Assembly: GCA_030278955.1 (NCBI GenBank)
Contig: JAOANR010000011.1
Coordinates: 34,166,403-34,230,402 of the forward strand
Length of the DNA: 64,000 bases
From: Hygrophila difformis
Lineage: Eukaryota; Streptophyta; Magnoliopsida; Lamiales; Acanthaceae
Reading direction: 5' to 3'
The notes below the pieces were generated by a model. It saw only the letters and a program-made list of their open reading frames with translations. It made no database searches and was not told the DNA's origin. The position numbers and the translations under genes were made by a program. Positions 11,295-21,764 of this stretch are shown here, piece by piece; position 1 is the stretch's first letter, and each line of letters begins with the position of its first letter.

Positions 11295-12707
11295 ATGGAG
11301 TTTGTGGAGGAGGTAGCGGAGAGCTCGTCGCCGCCGCGGACTTACAGCGGCACGTTTGGTGGCGGCGGAAGCGGCGGAGGAGGAAGCGAAGTGATCAGGA
11401 ACGATGTGTATAATCGTCTGATCGAGCATCGGAACGAAGAGGCAGATTAGTAATCCTGATTTTCGTGAGGAATTGGAGGCTCACTTCAAGCGCCTGCCTC
11501 CACGGTTTCTTCTTCTTCTTCTTCTTCATCACCTGATTCTGTTTTAAATTTTTAAGTTTTGCGTTGTGATTATACATGAATTGATTCTGATGTTATTCCT
11601 GTGAAAATGTGCTTCAGTAGCGTCTCGGTGTGTCTGTCCTGGTGAAATTCGTGTGAAGTACTGAATTGGACATTTTGTGGTTTTGATTTTTGAAAGGAGT
11701 TGGGGATTTGAAATGAATTGGTTTATCATTGTTTTGAGCATTCTGTTGTTTCTTGATCGCAGACATTTTGATGAGATTACTTGGTTTTATCTTTGTTGTT
11801 TTGTTTCAGTTATGGGCTGGACATCAACATGGATAGAGTGGAGGACGTTTTGTTGCATCGAAACCTTCTTGCTAGGGCACAGGATCCTACTAACCATCCT
11901 GTTTTCCACATTCGCTTTATAGAGGTGGGAATATATATTTTATTTTTTCCGTTGGACTCTTGATTTGAATTCTCATTCTTGTTGTTATTCTTGGTTATAG
12001 TGCATAGGATGATCTTAAATACAGTGTATGGTTGGAAAAAATAAATTACATGGATGAATGTATATCTTCCTTAGACTTGATCAATTCGAAATGAATGAAA
12101 GGCAAAAGAAGCTAATTGAAGGATAATATTGGAGGTTTAGGAGTGGAGTGCATATGAAGCTGAAAGTCTAAATAAAAATGTCATTGTAGTCTTGGTGAAC
12201 AATGCTGAGTAACAAAAGAAACACTTTGGTTTGAAAAGTGAACTTTATGGTATATGGTTTTATTACGCAGTAGGATGGTATAGTAAAATGACCTGCTGGG
12301 GACAATCGTTTAGTTATCCAAATAGAAACAACTCTTTATGCTCCTCTGATATGATTTTGTATCGTTAAGTTTAACCAAATGTTTCCACTGAAGATGATGA
12401 TGTTGATGAGGAAGTAGTTTCAAGTGTACCTAGAATCTTGTTACCACAAGGTGTTGCTTCCAATGGAGGCCAGCTAAAGGAGAGGTATTTGTGGTATTTG
12501 TGGTGTTAAGTAAATTGAATGATGTTTTCAGAGCTATGTTTGTTCCTATAGTTAAATACATATTCCTTTTGATCTGTAACTATGATTGAAATAGAAATTC
12601 TGGAGGTGATTTTGAGACTTGTTCAAAGCTTGAGGATCTAAATTTGGAAGTTAGGAGGACTCGTGATGACATAAAAGGGAAAGATCTGCAGAAGATTTTT
12701 CGAAAAG
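11295..12707 (+). pseudogene. 5' part of an ACT-domain Ser/Thr/Tyr kinase gene (STY8/17/46-like), frameshifted
   Basis: Four putative exons: 11295-11504, 11810-11924, 12394-12484 and 12595-12707, with GT-AG junctions. Exon 1 starts MEFVEEVAESS, has a Gly-rich stretch, then DVYNRLIEHRNEEA and, after a frame change, NPDFREELEAHFKRLPPR. Exon 2 continues YGLDINMDRVEDVLLHR to HIRFIEV. This order resembles the N-terminus of plant ACT-domain cytosolic kinases. Exons 3 and 4 join in phase and encode an acidic DDDVDEEVV stretch and KLEDLNLEV. An extra base near 11445 breaks exon 1 in a conserved segment, and neither the ACT domain nor the kinase domain is visible downstream, so this looks like a truncated gene copy. 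The exon 2-3 junction is uncertain. A functional gene with unusual splicing is less likely. Confidence 0.6.
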
Positions 12708-13049
12708 GTAATGGGATGGTTATGTCATGACTTTCTTTGTTTTAATTTTGGCGTATTTTGTGTACCATAAGTGAAGTAGCACTGTTATTGTTGAGAATTG
12801 AACTGAGTTAATCAAAATTTGACCACCGTTTTGGAGATTTCTTTCAATTTTTTCAGTCCTTATCTTTTTGAGAAGGTAATTTACTTTTTTGGGTCAGAGG
12901 GCTTGCTCATAGTATTGATGAGAAAATAGTATGGTTTGAAGAGCTTAGCGCCTACACTAGCCTGAGCCGAAAGGTTCAGTTTTAAGATAACTTTAATGAA
13001 AATACGAAAACACAAGATTATGATGAACATCCTTAGTATGTTATCTTAG

Positions 13050-14107
13050 GTCCTTCAAAGCTAAATTGCTACCCCCTATCAAGTCTTGGGCAGCGAATGC
13101 CACTGAAAGGTTAGCTTTCACAAATTCATTACAAACTATACTAATCACATTAGGTTGAACAACACATGTTTTCTGTTATGACATCTGAAACAACAGTTAG
13201 ATTAGGCTTTCGCGGAGAAGAATTTTTTCTGACTCGTGTATAATGCCTGTATAATGGCTGAGTACTTCATATTGACATTATCATGGTGACTATGATTTGA
13301 GTGTTTTAAGGAATTTGATATGGTATCATTTGATGAATCATTTTTGTCTTGATTAATCAAAATTCATATATGTTCCAGTAGTTTCTCGCCCTCCCTTGGC
13401 CTTCTGATAATGGTAACCCTCTTTCAACTATTTTTAAGTTATTTTTAACAATTGATTGATGGTAGTTGGTAAAGAAAATATTCTTCTCCTGTGTTTTTTG
13501 TGCTTTTAGTAATTTAATTTTTTTGTTGTGACTTATCTTATTATTTTTTGGTGTTAAATATCTTCTTTATTTGTTTGTGTTCGTTTAGTGGTTTATAATG
13601 ATAGGTTCATCTGAATCTAAATAATGTGAAGTTATGTTTTATTTGGTTGAATTTGTGGGTGATTAGTGGTGTGTTGAACGCTTAACAATTTTCTTATTTT
13701 TTATTTTTTCATCTTCAGGCTTACATTTTAAATTTCACATATAATATAGCTATTAATATCTTCTCAATATACATGCCTGCACTGGGGATTTTACGAGAAT
13801 TGGTTCTTTGAAGTCAGGACCTTTTATGTTCTTTCTATGTAGTTGGTTTTCCACATTTTGTGTTTCGTTCATTATAAAAAGTAACATGTTTTTGTGGTTC
13901 GACAAAGTAATTAAAGCTAATTCAATTTTTATTACTTCTATATTTTTTTTATTGCGAGGCCAAATGAATAACTTGTTTGCAAAAGCTATTTTGAAGATTG
14001 AACTATGAGTTTTGGTATGGTATTTTGAAGATCTTCTGGGTTTTCAGGTTTCAAAGGCTAAGCCGCAATTCAGGAGAAAACCTTCTGTAAAGCTGAAAAG
14101 ATGGTGA
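13050..14107 (+). other. Three possible exons of unknown product
   Basis: Segments 13050-13109, 13379-13412 and 14048-14107 each have AG before and, for the first two, GT after. They join in one open frame ending at TGA 14105-14107 with a basic C-terminus (KPQFRRKPSVKLKRW). They do not continue the frame of the kinase-like exon ending at 12707. I do not recognise the product. They may be later exons of a changed gene or chance. The sequence between them is T-rich and intron-like. Confidence 0.25.
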
Positions 14108-16399
14108 CTTTTGTTCAAATGTATTGAGTATTGAATCTTCAAATTGGTTGGTGGTGAAATTCTTTTGCCCTTTTCTATTACAAAAACTGAAGTGAACAAT
14201 TTAGGCTTGAAAGCTGCATCGTTCTTGCTAAAATGAGTTTTTGTAAGATTTATGCCTGAGTTCTTCGATGAATATTAACTGTTGTTTCGTCATGTTCTTC
14301 ATTTAACGAAAAAGTAAGAATATAGGACTGCCACTTATAGTTCACTCTTAGCTAAGGGCTCTTTGTTTAGTCACACATTTTGATCAATTTTGGTGTTTTA
14401 GGCTGAGGTTCAACAGCAAAGGGGAGTTCTCCCTCAATTTTTGCTCTTACAAAATGTTGTGCATCGCACAATAACTCTACTAGTTTATATATACGTAAAA
14501 CCATGTGCTGTATACCAAATAATTGTAATATTATACCCATTGATGAATCTAAATAATCATATATAAATTACATTACAAAAAAGTAGTGATGTTGCTGTGA
14601 AATTCAACCCAATAATGATTATACCCATTGAATGTGCTATATTGTAGTCGGTTGCCAAGGAAAAGGTGGAGTTGTTCACTTGTGAATAATTTAATGGCTC
14701 ACTGCGAGTTTACGACCTCCGGGTGCGTCATTCCATATCCCTATTTCAAGTATTAATTCATAATATATATGCAGACAACACTCAAAAGCAAAGACTATCA
14801 TATCAATTCGCATACCATTGTCTCCATCGCATTTAGATGGCGTCTCCTACTGTTCACTGCACTTTGGCCCGAGTTCCACATCATTACCAAATTAGGCTTC
14901 AAATTCCGGAGTCAGCACATCTTCGTCATCCAGGGGTTCCGAATATGTAACCTCTTTGTCAATGGGGTTCGCTTTCAAGTCCAACATTCCTCGGGTGATG
15001 GCATGATCTAATGTGTATATTGGTTTGTGATTTTCGCCTTCGTCGGCAATGGAGGCCGATGGTGAACTTTTCTGGAGGATTTACATAAAATAGGCCTCGT
15101 CAGAATTTTTTTAGATACGGTAGCTGCCTGTGAGTATGTACGCCGTAATGATTATGGGGATTAGGGTTTGGTGAGTGTGATTGGGTCTCATAATTTTCAT
15201 CCCATCATTAATGGTGTGTTTTTATGGCATGTTAAAAAAATTCCATATACATCAATTATAATGGTAGAATGTGTATATTAAGACCCCATTAATTGTGGAG
15301 CACTGTTATAGAAGGTTTTGTATCATACACATTTATAAGTAGCACACAATGGTCTATCAACTAGAACATGCAGCGGGTGCTGAAATTGAGGGTTTCACCA
15401 CCCTAACCCAACCGGTTGTATTTAGTCGAAGTGTGCCAAGAAAATTGTATAAATATAGTATTTGTAATGTCATGTGATTTTATTACCTAAAATGTGTATT
15501 TAATGATGGAAAACTTAAATACAATGTAATAAAATTAACTTTTGTGATTTTGATATCTTTTAATAAATTAGAAATTATGCCCGTAAAGTAACTTATTTTT
15601 TTAGTAAGAAAATACGTCAGATTTATTGTCTTATGAACCATTAGGATTTGGTTTGGGAGCTGAATCAACAGGCGCAAGTGTGGAAGTATTGTCTTGTATG
15701 TGCCGAGGGAGTTCATTTTATGTAATGGGCATTTTTATATAACACAAACACCATTAAATACTCAGCACACACCTCATCGATCGACACATCAGTATCTGAT
15801 GAATATCACTCATTCAGTACCATATCTAAACACGTCTCGGTATATCTGCAAGCTAAGTTTTTATATTGGTGTGATTTGGTGATTTATTTAGTTGAAATAA
15901 TTGTGAAACTTTTTTGGATAAGTTACCAATAAAAGAAATTCCAGTTTAAAAGGGTGATGGTTTTATATAAAATTGTGATGGGGTTTTATTAGATGAGTAA
16001 TTTATGGATTAAATGATATTTTCAGGAATATTATAATGAGATTGATATTGGCTGTATTGTGATGCCGTCATGTGTAACTGTTATGATCGATGGAAATTTT
16101 TGATGAATAACTCATGTAAATAAGGTGATTTGATTTTATTCTCATTGTTTAATTTTGTACAGTAATTTGTTTTGGCGATTATTTTCTATGTTTATGATGT
16201 AATTAATGAGTCAATCTTGTAATGGCTTTACATGGTGAAGTATTGTGTTGATACTTTCGTTCATTTTATTGATAATGCAGATTTATCACATTTATTGTTA
16301 TGAAATACTGTTGGTTACGTATGTGCATGCTAATTACTTCCCTTGGAGTAACCATAAAATTCTCATAAAGGTGCTTAAGAAAGTGGGGATCGAGGGAAA
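14108..16399. other. Unassigned AT-rich region
   Basis: No LTR, TIR or long reading frame is visible. The only coding-like stretch is on the - strand at 14886-15108 (listed separately). Open frames elsewhere are short and start at chance ATGs. Confidence 0.5.
14886..15108 (-). pseudogene. Coding-like fragment of unknown protein C-terminus
   Basis: Read on the - strand, about 60 codons run without a stop from ~15090 to a stop near 14886, with balanced amino acids (segments HAITRGMLDLKANPIDKE and SEPLDDEDVLTPEF), unlike the AT-rich surroundings. A stop lies just upstream, so it is a remnant. I do not recognise the family. It could be a gene piece captured by a transposon. Confidence 0.3.
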
Positions 16400-17230
16400 T
16401 TCCCGTACTTGCTTTGAGCGTATCAAGGGCTTTGATTTTTCTTTAATAAAATTAGGGCCTTCTACAATCTTATGAAAGCAGTAAAGAAATACATTGTAAT
16501 AAAGACGGTATTTATATTTGATTGAGATTTTATAGGTTGTTTACAAATATACAAAGTCCTATTTATAGATTTGTATGGGTGAGTGAATGGTTGTCTCTTT
16601 CATTCACAACTATTGGAAGAGATGCATCTGTTCGCGGAGGGATATGTCATTTGTAGACGTGTTTGTTGGCTTCGCGGTTATTAGAATTGATTCAATTGTT
16701 TGCGGAGGGATGTGTCCATTGCAGAGGGACATGTCTCTTGGTTATTTCAATAGAATTCGAATTTTTGCTAGCAAGATATCTTGTCGAGGTTCAGGGTCTC
16801 TTCCAGAGGTCCGTGGAACATTATATCCTTATCGTATGTGGGAAACAAGGTTTGTTAAGGTGTCCGTGGGTGTTTGTCCTTTGCTGGACTGTTCCATTGG
16901 GACTTCTAGAGCTCTGCAGGAGACGAATTTTTTAGGTATGTGAGCCACGCGGTAAATTTAGGAGTCCACGAAGTGCCCTCTCTTTGATCGACTTGGTTCC
17001 TATGCTGGGAAAAGATGTACTGGAACAATTCTCCACCGTTAGATATAATTTTGGTCCAGTGGCTTATATTCATTGTAGGGATAATTCTGTCTTTTCTCTT
17101 ATGTTCATAAATTTAAATAACAAAAAATTCGACTGCGTCGTCATCATCACTTCTTTTATTTCAGAATACTATCACTGTTTCCTTTTCACGCCTAAATATG
17201 CAGAGTTATTATAGAGTTTTTGTAATAATA
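16400..17230. other. LTR-like sequence, unclassified
   Basis: The segment has a TATTTATAG box at 16560, then a GC-richer part with repeated GCGGAGGGAYATGTC motifs (16634, 16700 and 16723 areas) before becoming AT-rich again. This composition is like an LTR promoter and leader, but I found no partner LTR, PBS or PPT. Reading frames here (for example 16587-16943) have no recognisable domain. Confidence 0.3.
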
Positions 17231-17436
17231 ACAGAATGTTTACTAACTATGTTCATAATGTTTTGTATTGCAAACAATTTGAGAAGTAGAGTGCAAAATT
17301 GAACAGAACAGAATAGTTTATATTGCAAAACAGTAACTATGTTAAGAATGTTTTATATCACAAACAAAATGGTTGTAATAAGTAATTTAACATAATTTAA
17401 ACAGAACAAGATGTAAACTAATATATAACAGAATCA

Positions 17437-19160
17437 TACACAAGGCAAAACAGAATGTTGACTAACTATATTCAAAATATTTTATATCGCAAACAGAAAC
17501 GACATATGAAGAAGTGACAACTAGAGTGTAAAAATAGAATAGAACATAATGGTTTATATCGCAAAACAGAATGTTAACAAACTTTGTTCAGAATATTTTA
17601 TATCACAAACAGAATGGTGGAAAGAAGTAATGTTCTGTCTCTCTTAAGTTTAATTGGATTAGAAGAGTCACATTCTCCTCCAAGAATGTTTCGTCTATGA
17701 GTAGCCAACGGGTAATCATTATTCTTATTCTGAAAAAGCTGAAAACACCTGCAACTAATAGAAAATAAAATAATGTATATCACAATTACAGATTTACCCT
17801 TGCTTACCATCATTTGATCTCTACCATATAATTAATATAATTTTAAATATAATGGTTGTAAATTAATCCAGCATGTACTCGAAGATATGCTTCCAGCACA
17901 GGAACCCTTTCGCTCTTTGATGGGCTACTTCGCGGGGACTCCTAGGGATCCGCGGGGTGCCTTCCCTTTGATAAGTTGCCCACAACACTTTTCCAAACTT
18001 CGCAGAATCTCTCCTCTTGGTCTTTATAATTGGCCAAATTCATATAATTTTATGAGTTAAAATACATGAACTATAATGGAATGGAAGGCGTATTTATTTA
18101 AATTGTAAACATTTTCATTCTATATATCTATGATCTGAAGATGGCATATATTTCCCATGGCGCACTTTGCTACAGCTTGCACCGGTGTAGCATACGGGTT
18201 TGTGACATGTCCAACTCTAAAAGTGAAGGACATATAATCATAAGCGGGTCGACAGAAAAGGGCCACGTTGGTTAAAAGCTAGGCAGATCCTTGCAAATCC
18301 CTCGCGTTCTTCTCCCTATTCCTGTTGCTCTTGAGCTCATTACTTTTCGTCGTTGAACCCCTGATAGATCTCTCTGGTTGAAGGTAGCTAAATAGGTAGT
18401 TAGCTAATGGTCTACTGGTCTTGGAAGCATGTGAATATATATAGGCTTGCCATGGGAAATATATGCCATCTTCAGATATTAGATATATAGAATGAAAATG
18501 TTTACAATTTAAATAAATACGCCTTCCATTCCATTATAGTTCATGTATTTTAACTCATAAAATTATATGAATTTGACCCATTATAAAGACCAAGAGGAGA
18601 GATTCCGCGAAGTTTGGGAAAGTATTGTGGGCAACTTATCAAAGGGAAGGCACCCCGTGGATCCCTAGGAGTCCCTGCGAAGTAGCCCATCAAAGAGCGA
18701 AAGGGTTCTTGTGCTGGAAGCATATCTTCGATCACATGGATTTTGAATTATATTAATTGTATGATGGAGATCAAATGAGGGTAAGCAAGGGTAAATATGT
18801 AATTGTGATATAATTATTTTATTCTGTATTAGTTGCAGGCATTTTCAGCTTTTTCAGAATAAGAATAATGATTACCCGTTGGCTACTCATCGACGAAACA
18901 TTATTGGAGGAGAATGTGACTCTTCAAATCCAATTAAACTTAAGAGAGACAGAACATTACTTATTACTATCTGTTTGTGATATAAAACATTCCGAACAAA
19001 GTTTGTTAATATTCTGTTTTGCGATATAAACCATTCCGTTCTTTTCAATTTTACACTCTAGTTGTCACTCGCTTCATATTTCGTTCAGCCTTAACTAACA
19101 TTCTGTTTGCGATATAAAACATTTTGAATATAGTTAGTTAACATTCTGTTTTGCCTTGTG
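17437..19160. repeat. Long inverted repeat, ~720-bp arms around a ~285-bp spacer
   Basis: 17437-18162 matches the reverse complement of 18449-19160 with substitutions and small indels throughout. Matching landmarks include CCATGGGAAATATATGCC at the inner ends and TTGCGATATAAA-type repeats at the outer ends. The spacer 18163-18448 is unique. A transcript would fold into a very long double strand. The outer part of each arm is built of degenerate ~120-bp units containing TTATATCGCAAACAGAATG, and related units extend left to ~17230. No transposase or TIR-TSD signature is evident, so a foldback element, an inverted duplication or an hpRNA locus are all possible. Confidence 0.8.
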
Positions 19161-19204
19161 AAATACATAATCCTTGTGAAAACTACTTGCAAAATGATAT
19201 TTAC

Positions 19205-20426
19205 ATGAAAATACCTGAAGGGTTTGAGTTACCTGAGTCTTGTAACTCAAAACTCAGAGAAAGTTATTCCATCAAATTGTAAAAATCCTTATATGGGCTC
19301 AAGCAATCTAGCCGAATGTGGTATAACCGCCTCAGTGAAAGTTTGATAAAGGAAGGTCATACAAATGATCCTATCTGCCATTGTGTTTTTATAAGGAAAA
19401 ATGGTCAGAATTTGTAATCGTCGCCGTCTATGTAGATGATTTTAGTTTAATTGGAACTCCTGAAGAGTTGAAAAAGACTATATCTGAAAAGAGAGTTCGA
19501 AATTAAGGATTTCGGGAAAATGAAATTTTGCCTTGGCCTACAAATGTAGCATTTGAAAACAGGCATATTTGTTCATCAATCAGCTTATATCCAAAAGGTA
19601 TTAAAGCAATTTTGAATGGATTATGCTCATCCACTAAGTAATCCTTTGGTTGTTCGGGCACTTGATCTGTAAATGATCCATTTAGGCCAAAAGAAGATAA
19701 TAAAGAGCAACTTGACCTAGAAACGCCTATTTAAGCGCAATTGGCGTGTAAATATACTTGCAAATAACACGTGACCTGATACCGCGTTTACAGTCAATTT
19801 ACTCGCAAGATTTAGTTTTTGCCTTATTCAACGACATTGGGAAGGCGTAAAGCACATCTTTCGCTATCTCCGGGGAAGCATTGATCTTGGGTTATTTTAC
19901 CCAAAATATTCTCGACATGAGTTAATCGATTATGCCGATGCAGGTTATTTATCAGATCCACACAAAGCCAAATCTCAGACAGACTATGTCTTTACTTGTG
20001 GCGAAACTGCCATCTCTTGGAGGTCAATGAAGCAAATTTTAACGGAAACTTCATACAATCATGCCGAAATATTAGCAATGCATTAGGCAAAGTCGAGAAT
20101 GTGTTTACTTGAGGTCAATGACTCAATATATATTGAAGAGTTGTGGTTTAATCATTGAACCACAAATGCCTCCAACAGTTTTATATGAAGATAATTCGGC
20201 TTATATAGCACAATTGAAAGGAGGATATATCAAATGAGATAGAACGAAGCATGTTTCACCATAGTTCTTCTACACTCATGATCTTCAAAAGAATGGTGAA
20301 ATTGATGTGCAACAAATTCGACAAGAAAATAATTTAACGGATCTATTTACCAAGGCATTGCATACTGCAACATTCGAGAAGCTCGTGAAGAAATTTGGAA
20401 TGCGGCGACTTCGAAATTTAAAATGA
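19205..20426 (+). pseudogene. Ty1/copia reverse transcriptase-RNase H remnant
   Basis: In broken frames one can read the copia RT order: KSLYGLKQS, then VAVYVDDFSLIGT with the YVDD catalytic motif, then an FGKMKFCLGLQ-like segment. RNase H follows, including YEDNSAYIAQLKGG, DRTKHV and NNLTDLFTKAL, ending near 20426. Many stops and frameshifts show old decay. Gag, protease and integrase are missing; the left end meets the right arm of the inverted repeat. Strand and order agree with the PPT and 3' LTR just downstream. Confidence 0.85.
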
Positions 20427-20550
20427 TGTCCAAATCAGGGGGAGCAATGAATACAAGAATACTGTATTTTTTTCATTCACTAGGATTTTTTCCCATTAGA
20501 TTTTTTCCTAGTAAGGTTTCAACGAGACATATTTTTGTAAAGAAGACATT

Positions 20551-20560
20551 CAAGGGGGAG
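20551..20560 (+). other. Polypurine tract of the copia remnant
   Basis: CAAGGGGGAG directly before the LTR start TGTCATAAAT. A similar purine run (CAGGGGGAGC, ~20437) lies 115 bp upstream, as seen in many plant copia elements. Confidence 0.8.
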
Positions 20561-20800
20561 TGTCATAAATGCATGCAACTACCCTCACATGCATTGGTGA
20601 ATGTCTTAATTATAACCCAATAAAATAATTGCTCTACAAGTGTCGGTAGAGGGGATTTCTTTGCCTATATATACCATTGTAATACTTCTATTATGATCAG
20701 TGAACAACACTTCCTCTCTATTGCTACCTCTTTCACAATAATAGTTATCTCTACTGCTTCATATTCCTACTGTTCTCTTCTTTCTTTTGTATAAGCAACA
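20561..20800 (+). repeat. 3' LTR of the copia remnant
   Basis: Starts TGTCATAAATGC after the PPT and ends near AAGCAACA at 20800. A TATA box (CTATATATACC) lies around 20665. The size (~240 bp) is usual for a short copia LTR. The exact right end is uncertain because no 5' partner remains. Confidence 0.7.
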
Positions 20801-21170
20801 CGTATTCATATGCAATCATAGCTTGCATACTATTAATATACAATAATATATTATATACATAACAAAACTATTAATTATTTATTATTTATCTAAAAATTAA
20901 ATTATTTTCTATAGTTAATAAATTAAAATATAAATGGTATAATAAATATAATCGTAAGTGGGTGCCCTAAATACATTCTTTTTGTGTATCGTTGTTGGGA
21001 GAAGAGTTTTATTTATAGGTAGAGGTAGGGAGAAGTTAGGGTGCAATCAAGACATTTGTCTTGATGTACTACGGCCTCCCATAACCATTGATTCATTTTG
21101 TAAATCGACGTCGAGATTAAGTTAAAGGTTAAAAAGGTAAATTTGTCATATTACTCCAAAATATACTTAG
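20801..21170. other. AT-rich sequence without gene
   Basis: Mostly A and T with TATATTA-type runs. No coding frame or repeat family is recognised. Confidence 0.5.
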
Positions 21171-21336
21171 TACATTTCAGCGACAATATATATACATTTC
21201 AGCGATTTGTTTATATTTCAGTGATAGACATAATGTTTTCAGCACGGCTTCTATGTATTTCAGCGAGGAATTATAGTATATTTTAGCAACGCAATATAGT
21301 ATATTTAAGCGACATGATATAGTATTTTTTAGCGAC
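21171..21336. repeat. Degenerate minisatellite, core TATTTCAGCGA
   Basis: Eight copies of a ~20-bp unit with core TATTTYAGCGA follow each other with variable spacing. The array stops at the proposed start of the H LTR. No function is evident. Confidence 0.7.
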
Positions 21337-21338
21337 TT

Positions 21339-21764
21339 TGTTAACACATAAAAATTATGATAATCGAGCCCACATACATATCCAGGCCCAATTCGCATAA
21401 GGGCTCAATTTCTAGGCTTGATGCGGAAAAGATAGTCCAAAACCCGCCCATGGACCCCGAGGAACATCGTCCGAACAAGCCAACCTACCTAAATAAACGG
21501 CACAATCCGGAGAAAGCCATACCCGAGCACGATAACTACCCGAGTACCAGGAGTTAGAGGAAGCAATTCTAGTACGTTATGAGGTGACGTCACCCTGAGC
21601 GAAGACTCTCCTCACCTCATGGAAGCCTTATCTGCGTCAGTACCAGAATAAAGGTGGGGAAGATATTTTTTGAATTTCATCCTTATCCCTTTCCCCCAAC
21701 TGGTCCCTCTCAACGAACAGGCACCAGATGTTGTATAAATATTAGAACTCAATATGTAATCTGG
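21339..21764 (+). repeat. 5' LTR of outer element H, first part (interrupted by B)
   Basis: Starts TGTTAACAC and, after removal of element B, continues at 31423-31672, which ends GGGAGTAACA; TGTTA and TAACA form the terminal inverted repeat. A TATA box (TATAAATATT) sits at 21734-21743, so B lies ~31 bp downstream of it, about where transcription would begin. Gag follows the second part, giving H + orientation. The 3' LTR of H is not in the window. Confidence 0.65.
21760..21764. repeat. Target-site duplication TCTGG, left copy (element B)
   Basis: TCTGG precedes the B LTR and recurs at 31423-31427 directly after the other B LTR. Confidence 0.92.

Noticed and set aside
16587..16943. 118-codon frame on the + strand
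   Set aside because: No recognisable domain; lies in an LTR-like, GC-richer segment with repeated motifs and no gene context.
18550..18735. 61-codon minus-strand frame in the inverted repeat
   Set aside because: Same sequence occurs in the other arm with changes; no family, and short enough for chance.
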